DNA from: NIOZ-UU13 sp041862635
Lineage (GTDB): Bacteria; Planctomycetota; Phycisphaerae; Sedimentisphaerales; Anaerobacaceae
Reading direction: 5' to 3'
Length of the DNA stretch: 34,327 nucleotides
Assembly: GCA_041862635.1 (NCBI GenBank)
Contig: JBGVTO010000099.1
Location: 1-34,327 of the forward strand
The translations under genes and the position numbers were made by a program. The notes under the pieces are model-generated. The model was not told the DNA's origin. It made no database searches and saw nothing but the letters and a program-made list of their open reading frames with translations. This document shows positions 1 to 8,419 of the stretch, piece after piece; the stretch's first letter is position 1, and every line of letters starts with the position of its first letter.

Positions 1-329
1 TTGAAAATGTTACAGATTTTATGGACTGGTTCGGGGCCAAGGATATAGGGCCTCTGATAGGTCAGATGAAAGAACAATTTGTACGGATTAGCCAAAACGA
101 GCTTGAGCAGTTCTTCGTCGGAACAAGACAGGAAGCTTCGTGCAAAGAGGCCATGGAGACAATGGTGAACCGCGTGGTCAACAAGCTGTTGCATTGCGTA
201 ATTAAGAACGTCAACACCATAGCTAAAGAGAATGGTGCCACTGAGGCGGCAAGGTTTGTTGACAGCATTGTACAGCAGGCTGAAAAGATATCGTCCGAGC
301 CAGACAGTAAGGAAGACAAGCAGTCGTGA
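1..329 (+). CDS. hemA: Glutamyl-tRNA reductase, C-terminal part (5' end outside window)
   Basis: The reading frame is open from the window edge (frame starting at base 3), so only about the last 108 residues are present. They match the C-terminal helical dimerisation domain of glutamyl-tRNA reductase: an amphipathic helix containing FMDWFGAKDIGPLI, followed by the NRVVNKLLH segment typical of the end of the family. The enzyme reduces glutamyl-tRNA to glutamate-1-semialdehyde, the first committed step of C5-pathway tetrapyrrole synthesis in the cytoplasm. The stop codon overlaps the GTG start of ahbD by four bases, so the two are probably translationally coupled. Placing hemA directly ahead of haem-specific radical-SAM enzymes suggests this operon serves haem supply. 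The catalytic and NADPH-binding domains are not visible, so the assignment rests on the C-terminal domain and the context. Confidence 0.85.
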   Translation, partial: ENVTDFMDWFGAKDIGPLIGQMKEQFVRISQNELEQFFVGTRQEASCKEAMETMVNRVVNKLLHCVIKNVNTIAKENGATEAARFVDSIVQQAEKISSEPDSKEDKQS

Positions 330-1444
330 AAGAAGCTTTAGGGTCAAATCAAATCCTGAGACTTTTATTTTGGGAGACCACGATAAAATGCAATTTGACC
401 TGCGCGCATTGTCGGCGTCTGGAATCCGATGAGGCGGCTTTTAAGGATTTAACAACCGAACAGGCGAAAGATTTGATATCACAGTTGACCGAATTAGGCA
501 AAAAGCAGCCTATGATGCCGGTTTTGGTGTTCTCAGGTGGTGAGCCGCTCTGTCGTGAAGACTTATTTGAGCTGGTTAGCCAAGCGAAAACAGCAGGGAT
601 TACACCGGCTCTTGCAACCAATGGAACATTGGTAAATGCAACAGTAGCCGAACAAATACGTGACAGTGGAATCGTGAGGATTGCGGTGAGTTTGGATGGT
701 GCGACTGCCGAGGTCCACGACAAGCTGCGGCAGTTGGAAGGCTCTTTTGAAAGAGCACTTCAAGGTATCAAACAGCTTCGTGAGAAAGATATGCCGGTTC
801 AGATAAATATCACATTGACCAGGCACAATGCCGGGCAATTAGAGGATGTTTACGAGCTTGCCAAATCATTGGGTGCAGTGGCAGTGCACATATTCATGCT
901 GGTTCCGGTTGGTTGCGGGCAGGTCCTGGCTGAAACGGACATGCTTTCACCAGAGCAATATGAACAGAAGATGCTTGAGATATGTAGATTGGATAGTCGC
1001 AGCGAGCTGCAAATGAAGGTAACCTGTGGCCCTCATTATGAACGTATTATTAGACAGCAAGGCCTATATCAGGCCCGTAAAAAGGCAGCGCATATCAGCG
1101 GTTCTGTTCCGGGTAGAGCCGGGCACGGTGGTGCTTCGCGGGGATGTCTTGCAGGCCTTGGTGTGCTGTTCGTAGGTCATCAGGGAGACGTGTTTCCCTG
1201 CGGATATCTGCCAATAGAATGTGGTAATGTTCTCAAACAAAAACTTGTAGAGATATGGCATAACAACGAAGACCTTGCACGAATGCGTAACAGCAGCGGT
1301 CTCGAAGGCAAATGTGGAGTCTGTGGCTACAGGGATGTATGCGGTGGATGTCGCGGCAGAGCATACGCTGCGACGGGTAATTACATGGCCGAAGAGCCTT
1401 TTTGTGCATATATACCACCCGAAGTGGTGAGTAGTGAGTGGTGA
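326..1444 (+). CDS. ahbD: AhbD-type radical-SAM haem synthase (Fe-coproporphyrin III oxidative decarboxylase)
   Basis: This 372-residue protein has the radical-SAM cluster motif CX3CX2C at C22/C26/C29, a GGEP motif, and a SPASM-type C-terminal cysteine set (GCLAG, PCGY, CGN, CGVCGYRDVCGGCRG, FCAY). The N-terminal ETTIKCNLTCAHCR and the CGGCRGRAYAATGNYMAEEPFC ending are characteristic of AhbD. In the alternative siroheme-derived pathway AhbD converts the two propionates of Fe-coproporphyrin III to vinyl groups, giving haem b. The start is GTG, overlapping the hemA stop. The last six codons and the stop (VVSSEW) are supplied by a GTGAGTR heptamer repeat, so the native C-terminus may have been altered. 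A related peptide-maturing SPASM protein is less likely given hemA and ahbC on either side. Confidence 0.9.
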   Translation: MKEALGSNQILRLLFWETTIKCNLTCAHCRRLESDEAAFKDLTTEQAKDLISQLTELGKKQPMMPVLVFSGGEPLCREDLFELVSQAKTAGITPALATNGTLVNATVAEQIRDSGIVRIAVSLDGATAEVHDKLRQLEGSFERALQGIKQLREKDMPVQINITLTRHNAGQLEDVYELAKSLGAVAVHIFMLVPVGCGQVLAETDMLSPEQYEQKMLEICRLDSRSELQMKVTCGPHYERIIRQQGLYQARKKAAHISGSVPGRAGHGGASRGCLAGLGVLFVGHQGDVFPCGYLPIECGNVLKQKLVEIWHNNEDLARMRNSSGLEGKCGVCGYRDVCGGCRGRAYAATGNYMAEEPFCAYIPPEVVSSEW

Positions 1445-1500
1445 GCGGTGAGTAGTGAGTGGTGAGTAGTGAATATTCAACTCACCAATTAACCACTCAC
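1427..1500 (+). repeat. Heptamer tandem repeat with inverted tail, overlapping end of ahbD
   Basis: Seven consecutive 7-base units of the form GTGAGTA/GTGAGTG (one GTGAGCG, one GTGAATA) run from 1427 to 1475. A short spacer then leads into CTCAC (1481-1485) and CCACTCAC (1493-1500), which are reverse complements of parts of the units. The RNA could form several alternative hairpins. The array provides the stop codon of ahbD and ends 14 bases before the ahbC start, so it fills almost the whole intergenic space. No conventional Shine-Dalgarno for ahbC is obvious after it. Confidence 0.85.
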
Positions 1501-1514
1501 GTCGAGCGTAAACG

Positions 1515-2765
1515 ATGATAAATATAAGCAAATTATATTGCGATGAGGTTACGCCGGGCGATTGGCTTCGCTACGGCAAAAAAGGCTCCGGCGAGCGCGA
1601 GGGTGAGATTGTTCCAAAACAAGCATCTGAAAGACGCCCTATTATTGTGTGGAACATCACCAGAGCGTGTAATCTCAAATGTGTTCATTGCTATAATGAC
1701 AGTGGTGCCGGCAAAACTTGTAATGAATTATCAACAAGCCAGGCAAAAGCTGTCCTGGATGACTTTGCACAGTTCAATGTTCCTTCGGTGCTGTTCTCCG
1801 GGGGTGAACCATTGATGCGGCCTGACCTGTTTGAACTGATTGAATATGCAGTTCAGAAAGGTTTGCGTGCAGTTATTTCAACCAACGGGACACTTATTAA
1901 TACTGATGTAGCTAAGAAAATAAAACAAATCGGAGTTTCGTATGTAGGTATCAGCCTTGATGGAATAGGACCTATCAATGATAAATTCAGGGGAGTACCC
2001 GGTGCCTTCGAGAGGGCTGTGCAGGGCATAAGAAACTGCCAGGACGCTGATGTGCGAACAGGTCTCAGATTGACTCTAACCAAAAGGAATGTTCAGGACC
2101 TTGAGGCCCTCTTTGACTTTTTCGAAGCAGAGAATATTGAGAGGGCTTGTTTTTACCACTTTGTGCCAAGCGGCAGAGGAAGGGCTATTGGAGAAGATGA
2201 CCTCAGCCATGCTCAAAGCAGAGATGCCATTGAGACAATATTAGCCAAAACAAAACTGTACAAACAAGCCGGCAGAAAAACGGATATATTGACAGTCGAT
2301 AACCATGTTGACGGTGTTTACCTGTACCTGAAATTGCTTAAGGAAGAACCTTCTCGTGCGGCAAATGTCTGGAAGTTACTTATCTGGAATGGCGGCGGAA
2401 TGTATAGCAGCGGAGTTGGAATCGGGTGCATTGATTTTAATGGCAAGGTGCATCCAAATCAGTTTTGGGGGCATTACGACCTGGGAGACGTGCACGAAAG
2501 GCCTTTTAGTGAGATTTGGCTCGACACCAATGAACCTTTACTCAATGGTTTGAGGAACCGCAGGAGACATATCAAGGGCCGCTGTAAGCTTTGCCGATTC
2601 TTTGAGGCCTGTGGCGGCAGTCTGCGTGTGCGGGCAGACTTGTACTTCGATGACCCCTGGGCTCCTGACCCGGGATGTTATTTGACAGATGATGAAATCG
2701 GCCTGGATGCAGAGAATCAGGAAGAATTACGACGCACCGGAGAGCTTTTCCATATGCCTGACTAA
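1515..2765 (+). CDS. ahbC: AhbC-type radical-SAM 12,18-didecarboxysiroheme deacetylase
   Basis: This 416-residue protein begins MINISKLYCDEVTPGDWLRYG, the N-terminal signature of AhbC, which supports the ATG at 1515. The radical-SAM motif is C52/C56/C59 (ACNLKCVHCY), followed by FSGGEPLMRPDLF and, near residue 295, the block MYSSGVGIGCIDFNGKVHPNQFW shared by AhbC and NirJ. A C-terminal CKLCRFFEACGG supplies auxiliary-cluster cysteines. AhbC removes the acetate side chains at C12 and C18 of didecarboxysiroheme to give Fe-coproporphyrin III, the substrate of AhbD encoded just upstream. NirJ of haem d1 synthesis is a close relative. AhbD next door, and the absence of NirS, NirE or NirF here, favour AhbC. 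Confidence 0.9.
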   Translation: MINISKLYCDEVTPGDWLRYGKKGSGEREGEIVPKQASERRPIIVWNITRACNLKCVHCYNDSGAGKTCNELSTSQAKAVLDDFAQFNVPSVLFSGGEPLMRPDLFELIEYAVQKGLRAVISTNGTLINTDVAKKIKQIGVSYVGISLDGIGPINDKFRGVPGAFERAVQGIRNCQDADVRTGLRLTLTKRNVQDLEALFDFFEAENIERACFYHFVPSGRGRAIGEDDLSHAQSRDAIETILAKTKLYKQAGRKTDILTVDNHVDGVYLYLKLLKEEPSRAANVWKLLIWNGGGMYSSGVGIGCIDFNGKVHPNQFWGHYDLGDVHERPFSEIWLDTNEPLLNGLRNRRRHIKGRCKLCRFFEACGGSLRVRADLYFDDPWAPDPGCYLTDDEIGLDAENQEELRRTGELFHMPD

Positions 2766-2923
2766 ATTGCGGGAGTATCTACCCTTCGGAGGGATTGTCA
2801 CACCGTTGATTTCAGGATAGTTAGCGAAATTTTCTAATCATCACTGATTCTTGAATTTTAGAGGTCAAGGGACATAACAGAGAAATAATTATTTAATATT
2901 TTCTCGTATCTGGGAATTTTTGC

Positions 2924-2951
2924 TTGCATTTCCTACCGCGAGTGATAAAAT
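2924..2951 (+). promoter_or_regulatory. Possible sigma-70-type promoter for sensor kinase operon
   Basis: A TTGCAT box (2924-2929) and a TAAAAT box (2946-2951) are separated by 16 bases, in the 317-base gap between ahbC and the kinase. The -10 is good and the -35 moderate. A start near 2958 would give a leader of about 125 bases containing two hairpins. No terminator for the hemA-ahbDC operon was seen in the gap. Confidence 0.4.
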
Positions 2952-2974
2952 ATAGTTGAGAAAAATAGTAATGA

Positions 2975-3052
2975 TTTGCTAAGGGAATACTTTAGCAAAG
3001 GAACAAGTTGGAAAATCACATCTTAGTGTATCGGAATTGTCCGATAAGATGT
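2975..3052 (+). promoter_or_regulatory. Two stem-loops in the leader of the sensor kinase gene
   Basis: The first is a perfect 8-bp inverted repeat, TTTGCTAA (2975-2982) with TTAGCAAA (2992-2999), around a 9-base loop. The second pairs ACATCTT (3018-3024) with AAGATGT (3046-3052) and, inside it, ATCGGA (3030-3035) with TCCGAT (3040-3045), leaving a 4-base loop and a bulge on the 5' side. No U-run follows either one, so they are not intrinsic terminators. They could be operators or a structured 5' leader. The kinase start at 3083 has only a weak ribosome-binding site. Confidence 0.55.
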
Positions 3053-3082
3053 AAGGTATGGAGTAAAGTTCCAGAAGTTTAG

Positions 3083-4942
3083 ATGTTAGTTGAGACTATA
3101 GAAAAACCGAGTCGGTGTACGCGAGAAGTACTTGTCGAGCAGATTCTTTGGCTGATACGGCTTAGGTGGATTGCTGTGGGGAGTATAGTAGCTGCTGTTC
3201 TGGTGGGCAGTTATATCTTTCCTTATCCTTTATTGCTATCCGCTACCCCAATCTATGTCTGTGCGGGGATACTTTTACTGTGTAATATTTTGTATTTCTC
3301 TGTGGCGACCAAGAAAGCCGCCGATGCCGGGCCGAAAGACGTCGTGCTGGCGATAATCCAGGTAGAGGCCGATTTGGTCATTCTCACAGCAGTGCTTCTT
3401 TTTTCTGGGGGAGTCGCTAACCCGTTTTTCCTGTTCTATATATTTCATATCATCATAGCAACGATAATACTGCCCAGAAATCTGTCATTTGCTGTCGGTT
3501 TAACAACTATATTGTTATTTGGTCTGCTGGCTGTCAACGAGCTCGACAGGGGAGCATGGCTGGGGTATTATCCACTGCAGCTCAAGAATGTTGTAGAAGG
3601 GCTGTGGACAAATCCGGTATATGTCCTTGCTGCCTTTGTGGCATTCGTTTGCACGGTGGTGCTGGCACAATATTTGACGAGAATGATAATCGCCCGAATG
3701 ACTGCAAAGGAAAGGGAGGCGGCGAGAAATAATGATTTGCTCCAGGCAGTCATCAGTGCAATGACTGAGGGACTGATGTTTGTTACCCATGATGGCAACG
3801 TAGCGATTTGCAATCCTGCTGCGAAGCGATGGAAGAGTAACCCTATTTTGCAAAATGGCCGTATAGATAAGAGCGGCGATTCGCTGAAGGATTTTCCGCC
3901 GATTCTGACGGAACATATAAAAGGTTTTTCAGCAGATGACAACAAAGCACAAGATGCAAGTACAAGGCAGGCAATTGAGTTTAACACGGCCGGCCCGGAA
4001 CAACGATATATTGAGGCAAAGAGCTCTCCCGTTGTCGGTACAGACGGACAAAGGCTGGGATACGTTATCGTGGGCCAGGATTTAACTGAGCATAAGAAGC
4101 TGGAAAAAGATTTATTAGAGCGCACTGAGGAGGTAACTGCAATTAACGAAATGTTGAAGATGTCACGAGTAGAAATGGCCCAGCGTGAGAAAATGGTCGC
4201 GATAGGCCAAATGGCCACCGGCATTGCTCATGAGATAGGTAATCCTCTTGCAAGCCTCTCTTCAGTGGCACAGTATTTGGGCAGAAAACTTAGTACGCAT
4301 GAAGAAAAGGAACATCTTCTGGTCATAAAGTATCAGGTGAACCGTATTTCCAACATCCTGAAACGTATGCTGAGTTTGTCCCGGCCGGCGACAGCCGAGT
4401 ATAAATGGGTCGACATCAACGAATTAATAGACAACACGTTGTCACTTATGAAATTCGATAAACGTATGCGGTCGGTTACTATTAATAATATCACCGCTGC
4501 CGACTTGCCAATGGTATGGCTGAATCCACAGCTCCTTGAGCAGGTGCTTATCAACATCTTTATAAATGCTCTGGATGCGATGAATGCAAAGCCAGGTGAG
4601 CAGGAATACATTCTTGGCTTAACAAGGGAATCCAAAGATGGAATAATTGAAATTCGTGTGAGTGATACCGGTATCGGAATGAGCCCGGAGGTTTGCAAGC
4701 GTGCTTTTGAGTCATTCTTTACAACGAAGGAAATTGGTAAGGGGACCGGTCTCGGGCTTTTCATAAGCTATAATCTTGTTACCGAAGTTGACGGCACCAT
4801 TGCTCTGGAGTCCGAGCCTGGTAGGGGAACCACAGTAATAATCCGAATCCCGATAAGGCCCAAAAAAGACTTGATTGGCGGTAATGACAACAGGGAAGAT
4901 TTCACTAATAGTGCGGAAGCTATCAAAAAGGGAAACGCTTAG
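3083..4942 (+). CDS. Membrane sensor histidine kinase with RegB-like quinone-site motif and PAS domain
   Basis: This 619-residue kinase has about six membrane segments in residues 20-205, a PAS-like region (about 215-345), a short coiled linker, HisKA and HATPase_c. The phospho-acceptor is H383 in GIAHEIGNPL. The N-box lies at about 491-500 (NIFINALDAM), G1 at 528-532 (DTGIG) and G2 at 552-559 (GKGTGLGL). The membrane part carries LIRLRW near residue 25 and GGVANPF at 109-115. RegB/PrrB redox kinases have a GGxxNPF heptapeptide in this position that is implicated in ubiquinone sensing. The kinase probably senses the redox state of the quinone pool (inference). It lies 56 bases upstream of an NtrC-type regulator, its likely partner. 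Its sensor half is a clear paralogue of the kinase at 10442. Confidence 0.88.
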   Translation: MLVETIEKPSRCTREVLVEQILWLIRLRWIAVGSIVAAVLVGSYIFPYPLLLSATPIYVCAGILLLCNILYFSVATKKAADAGPKDVVLAIIQVEADLVILTAVLLFSGGVANPFFLFYIFHIIIATIILPRNLSFAVGLTTILLFGLLAVNELDRGAWLGYYPLQLKNVVEGLWTNPVYVLAAFVAFVCTVVLAQYLTRMIIARMTAKEREAARNNDLLQAVISAMTEGLMFVTHDGNVAICNPAAKRWKSNPILQNGRIDKSGDSLKDFPPILTEHIKGFSADDNKAQDASTRQAIEFNTAGPEQRYIEAKSSPVVGTDGQRLGYVIVGQDLTEHKKLEKDLLERTEEVTAINEMLKMSRVEMAQREKMVAIGQMATGIAHEIGNPLASLSSVAQYLGRKLSTHEEKEHLLVIKYQVNRISNILKRMLSLSRPATAEYKWVDINELIDNTLSLMKFDKRMRSVTINNITAADLPMVWLNPQLLEQVLINIFINALDAMNAKPGEQEYILGLTRESKDGIIEIRVSDTGIGMSPEVCKRAFESFFTTKEIGKGTGLGLFISYNLVTEVDGTIALESEPGRGTTVIIRIPIRPKKDLIGGNDNREDFTNSAEAIKKGNA

Positions 4943-4998
4943 TTTCGATATCTTCCGGTAAAAAAGTAAGAAGAAGATTGTTATGAAAGACAAAGTAA

Positions 4999-6381
4999 AT
5001 GATGATGAATGAAATACTGTTAGCAGATGACGAAGTGACTTTCAGAGAAACCTTCTCAAAGGTCCTTCAAGAAGAGGGGATGGTAGTTACAGCGGTGGGC
5101 AACGGTACAGAGGCAATAGATGCCATTATGAAACAGCCCTATCCTGTGGCGATACTGGATATCCAAATGCCCGGTGCAGATGGAATAAAGGTTCTCCGAG
5201 AGATAATGAAAGTAAGGCCTCAGACGCGTGTAATAATGATAACGGCCTATGGGACGATTGAGATGGCCGTTGAGGCGATGAAGCTCGGAGCTTGTGATTA
5301 CGTGATGAAACCTGTAATTTTCGAAGATATATTGACAAAAATTCGGCAGCATTTGCAGTATCTGGGGCTGCAAGAAGAAAACCAGGAACTAAAGCGTGAG
5401 TTGAACAGCAGGTTCGGTATCGGCCAGATCGTGGGCCAGGCTGCATCAATGCAGCAGGTTTTTGAAATCATTCGGAAGGTAGCCCGGACCAAAAGTAACG
5501 TGTTGATAACAGGAGAAAGCGGCACCGGCAAGGAATTAGTTGCTCACGCAATACATTCCCTGGGGTCGAGAAACGGCAGGCGTTTCATTGCAGTCAACTG
5601 TAGTGCAATACCTGAAAGCCTGCTTGAGAGCGAATTGTTCGGCCACAAAAAGGGAAGCTTTACCTCTGCTATAAGAGACAAGAAAGGACTTTTTGAAAGT
5701 GCTCGCGGCGGGACTTTATTTTTAGATGAGATTGGGTTTATGCCGATGAGCTGCCAGGTAAAGCTGCTGCGGGCAGTGGAACATAGGCAAATAATGCCGG
5801 TAGGCTCCACGGAACCTGTCGATATCGATTTGCGACTGATTGCCGCCACGAACAGAGACCTGTTTGAAGAGATAAAAATGGGACAGTTCAGAGAGGACCT
5901 ATATTACAGGATGAATGTTGTCGGCATCCATATTCCCCCCCTGCGGGAAAGGAAAGAAGATATTCCATTGTTGGTCGAACATTTCATTAAGAAATATAAT
6001 AACGAGATGGGCAAGCACTGTGTAGGAGTAAACGACAATGTTATGCAGCTGCTTATGAGTTATGAGTGGAAAGGCAACATAAGGGAGCTTCAGAATATAA
6101 TTGAGCGAGCGGTAATATTTGCTGAGGACGATGTTATAAAAGTCTCTGATATCGGATTCCTGGGTTCGAGTGCGATGGTATCAAGTGAGGGATACGAGAG
6201 CTTGCAGGCTGCTGTCAAAATATACGAGAGGGAACATATATACCGAGTGCTGAACAAGTATAATTGGAACAAAGTTGAAGCTGCAAAGGCTTTGAAGGTT
6301 GGTTTGTCAAGTTTGTACAGGAAGATTGATGAGCTTGAAGTCAAAGTTGGCAAGCACAGGAAGAAAGGACAAGCTGGATGA
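4999..6381 (+). CDS. NtrC-family sigma-54-dependent response regulator
   Basis: This 460-residue protein has a receiver domain (1-120, phospho-acceptor D54, lysine in the VMKP motif near 104), an AAA+ sigma-54 activator domain (about 142-365) and a Fis-type helix-turn-helix (about 415-445, NWNKVEAAKALKVGLSSLYRKI). Walker A is GESGTGKE at 172-179 and Walker B is GTLFLDEIG at 238-246. The sigma-54-contacting loop reads GSFTSA (219-224) rather than GAFTGA, which is unusual. It is expected to be phosphorylated by the kinase upstream and to activate sigma-54 promoters. A plausible target promoter lies at 17119, ahead of a cytochrome gene. Three consecutive ATG codons (4999, 5002, 5005) make the exact start uncertain. 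Confidence 0.93.
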   Translation: MMMNEILLADDEVTFRETFSKVLQEEGMVVTAVGNGTEAIDAIMKQPYPVAILDIQMPGADGIKVLREIMKVRPQTRVIMITAYGTIEMAVEAMKLGACDYVMKPVIFEDILTKIRQHLQYLGLQEENQELKRELNSRFGIGQIVGQAASMQQVFEIIRKVARTKSNVLITGESGTGKELVAHAIHSLGSRNGRRFIAVNCSAIPESLLESELFGHKKGSFTSAIRDKKGLFESARGGTLFLDEIGFMPMSCQVKLLRAVEHRQIMPVGSTEPVDIDLRLIAATNRDLFEEIKMGQFREDLYYRMNVVGIHIPPLRERKEDIPLLVEHFIKKYNNEMGKHCVGVNDNVMQLLMSYEWKGNIRELQNIIERAVIFAEDDVIKVSDIGFLGSSAMVSSEGYESLQAAVKIYEREHIYRVLNKYNWNKVEAAKALKVGLSSLYRKIDELEVKVGKHRKKGQAG

Positions 6382-6387
6382 ATTGAG

Positions 6388-6490
6388 CTAAAGTGCCTAA
6401 AGTTACAAGAATCGAGTTTATTAGATTTTAGGCACTTTAGGCACTTCAAACTTTAGACAGATGTCAGATCTCCGACTTCTGATTTCTGAC
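6388..6490 (+). repeat. Intergenic inverted and short-period repeat cluster
   Basis: A perfect 13-bp inverted repeat (AAGTGCCTAAAGT at 6391-6403, complement at 6434-6446) contains a partial 9-base tandem repeat TTTAGGCAC. It is followed by a smaller inverted repeat, GTCAGA (6463-6468) with TCTGAC (6485-6490), in a TCTGA/TCAGA-rich stretch. The first hairpin begins seven bases after the NtrC-type gene and could help end that transcript, although no strong U-run follows. The style resembles the heptamer array at 1427. Confidence 0.75.
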
Positions 6491-6549
6491 TCTTACTAAT
6501 GACAATATTGTGATACTGTTTTGATTTATTTCTCTATTGGAGATGTCCA

Positions 6550-7050
6550 ATGAAGGTTACAAAGGCTACAGCTTATGCTTTGCATGCTCTAATGTATATG
6601 GTCAGGCATATCACACAATTGCCTGTCACAACCGATACTATAGCTAAAGGAGAAGGGATTCCACCCGGCTATCTGGCCAAGATATTTCAACGGCTGACAA
6701 AAGCACGTTTAGTCAAAGGCGTGAAAGGTCGCAAAAGGGGACACGTTTTTGCCAGGCCACCAGAAGAAATCAGCCTGCTCGAGATAATTGAGGTTATCGA
6801 GGGTAAATCATTGTTTGACGATTGCCCATTAAATCACTGCGAATGTGGTGGAACCCCGGAGAATTGCTGTATTTTTGCCCAGTGGGTTAGGGCCACAAAG
6901 AAAATCAATGAGTTGTTTGAGGAAACTTCTCTGGCAAGCGTAGCTTGGAACCATCCGGAACATCGTTTTCACAGCCTGCCGGAATCGCTCGAGACTGAAA
7001 AGAAAAAACCAAAGAGGAAAATGGCCAAACCAAAGACATCAACTTTGTAG
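6550..7050 (+). CDS. Rrf2-family transcriptional regulator, probable Fe-S sensor
   Basis: This 166-residue protein has an Rrf2 winged helix: MKVTKATAYALHALMYM at the N-terminus, then IPPGYLAKIFQRLTKARLVKGVKG as the recognition region. After the wing comes a cysteine cluster, C92, C97, C99, C106 and C107, in the position where IscR, NsrR and RsrR bind Fe-S clusters. Such proteins sense nitric oxide, redox state or Fe-S status. The spacing here is not that of classical IscR, so the ligand is unknown. A lysine-rich tail follows residue 150. Upstream, a 10-bp palindrome, ACAATATTGT (6502-6511), could be its own operator (inference). A GGAG ribosome-binding site precedes the ATG. It lies between a two-component system and haem genes, consistent with control of respiratory or haem functions. 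Confidence 0.9.
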   Translation: MKVTKATAYALHALMYMVRHITQLPVTTDTIAKGEGIPPGYLAKIFQRLTKARLVKGVKGRKRGHVFARPPEEISLLEIIEVIEGKSLFDDCPLNHCECGGTPENCCIFAQWVRATKKINELFEETSLASVAWNHPEHRFHSLPESLETEKKKPKRKMAKPKTSTL

Positions 7051-7142
7051 ACCATGTCTTGCAGAGTCAAGAGTCAAAGGTACTAAAACGCGATCTTCTG
7101 AACTGCTGCGATTGTTTTATATGAGACATACCAACTCGCAGG

Positions 7143-8321
7143 TTAAGTCTCACTATCTCGTTTTTTGGGCCTCATGCCGAAGAAGAACCGCACGATATTG
7201 AAGTGTCTTACGAACAGTTCGTATAGGACCATAATCAGGGGAAAGGAAAACACGCTGATAATCAGGAACTTCGGCAGAATGCCTATGTTCCAGCGTACGA
7301 CAAACCAGCCAACGCAAAGGATAATCGTCTGATGGAAAATGTAGAAGGGCAGCACCGCCTCGTTGGCGTAGGCGAGTATCTTATTCTTGAAATTCAGATA
7401 CTTTGCTCCCAGGCTCAGCATAAAAACGACCGCGCTCCAACTGGTAATGCTTATTACGATTTGAGCGAGCACGAATATCAACGAGAAGGACTTACTATCC
7501 AGGTATGGGTTATACCCTAATACCAATACGAAAAGACCTATACCGCTAAAGCCGACAATCCACAGTGCCAGGCATACCCATCCATGCCTCTTCATACTTT
7601 CGGTAAAGCGTTTGTCGGCCGGCATGATATACCCTATGACAAAAAAGACCGCGTAGTAGAAAAAATCAGCCCAGGTTCTTTCACCCCTGAACAGCCATCT
7701 CAGACTGATCAGGACGACGGCAAGGGGTATCACGAACAGGAATATGCCACCCCGACGGTCGCAAAAACCGCCCAGCATTTCGATCCGGCGCTGGCCCCGT
7801 TCTGATCTTAAATACAGAAGCAGCGGCAGTGTCACCAGCGAGATCAGAAAGAGATACTGGAGAAACCACAAATGACCGGCCCAGGGAAAGGGTACTAACG
7901 TAAAGGGCGTATGCGAAAAGCGAAACCATCCGAATTTGCCAAAATAGCGCCGAATCATCTCTCTGAAGGTGCCAATATACCCTTCATTGGTAACGAGTTC
8001 AAAGTAGAACTGAGGCGGTATAAGGATAAACAGGCCCACCGTATACAGAGGGATCAGAAGCCGCTTGACCCTCTCAAGAAGATACTGCCCGCCGGTCCTG
8101 GATTTCAGCGCGTACCAAGAACCAACTCCGGAAAGCAGGAAGAAGAGTTCCATGACCCACATCCAGATCAAACCAGCCCTTAACACATCCACAATAAAGC
8201 TCTGCTCCGCATTTTTTACATGCCAGCCTTCTGTATCGAAAAAGCGGGCGCAGTGAAAAAGCCAGATTGCCAGTATTGCCAGAACCCTCAGCCAATCGAT
8301 ATCATACCTTCGTTCTTTCAC
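7143..8321 (-). CDS. Acyltransferase-3 family integral membrane protein
   Basis: This 392-residue protein opens with RRYDIDWLRVLAILAIWLFHCARFF, the typical first membrane segment of the acyltransferase-3 (OpgC/OafA/WecH-like) family. It includes the conserved DWLR and the histidine in the membrane helix. About ten hydrophobic segments follow, including the WFLQYLF region near residue 155. Members transfer acetyl or succinyl groups to glycans or other envelope molecules. The substrate here cannot be told from sequence. The start is GTG at 8321 with a GAGGAG ribosome-binding site. It is on the opposite strand to its neighbours and has no visible functional link to them. It converges on the Rrf2 gene; the 92 bases between hold a short GAGTCAA direct repeat and no clear terminator. 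Confidence 0.88.
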   Translation of the reverse strand: MKERRYDIDWLRVLAILAIWLFHCARFFDTEGWHVKNAEQSFIVDVLRAGLIWMWVMELFFLLSGVGSWYALKSRTGGQYLLERVKRLLIPLYTVGLFILIPPQFYFELVTNEGYIGTFREMIRRYFGKFGWFRFSHTPFTLVPFPWAGHLWFLQYLFLISLVTLPLLLYLRSERGQRRIEMLGGFCDRRGGIFLFVIPLAVVLISLRWLFRGERTWADFFYYAVFFVIGYIMPADKRFTESMKRHGWVCLALWIVGFSGIGLFVLVLGYNPYLDSKSFSLIFVLAQIVISITSWSAVVFMLSLGAKYLNFKNKILAYANEAVLPFYIFHQTIILCVGWFVVRWNIGILPKFLIISVFSFPLIMVLYELFVRHFNIVRFFFGMRPKKRDSET

Positions 8322-8419
8322 AAACTTGTCTCCTCAAAGATGTTCATGTCGCATTAAGTCAATTTTATGGACTCGATAGACTTCCTAATACACCGCCCAC
8401 TAAGGATGAATTACAGGCA

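Noticed and set aside
1427..1500. Possible CRISPR array
   Set aside because: Units are only 7 bases, contiguous and without spacers; no cas genes are present.
1515..2765. NirJ of haem d1 synthesis
   Set aside because: Similar sequence, but neighbouring hemA and ahbD, and the absence of nirS, nirE, nirF and nirN here, favour AhbC.
3568..4224. 218-codon open frame on the minus strand
   Set aside because: Antisense to the sensor kinase, whose PAS and HisKA regions fit the plus strand; no domain or ribosome-binding site.
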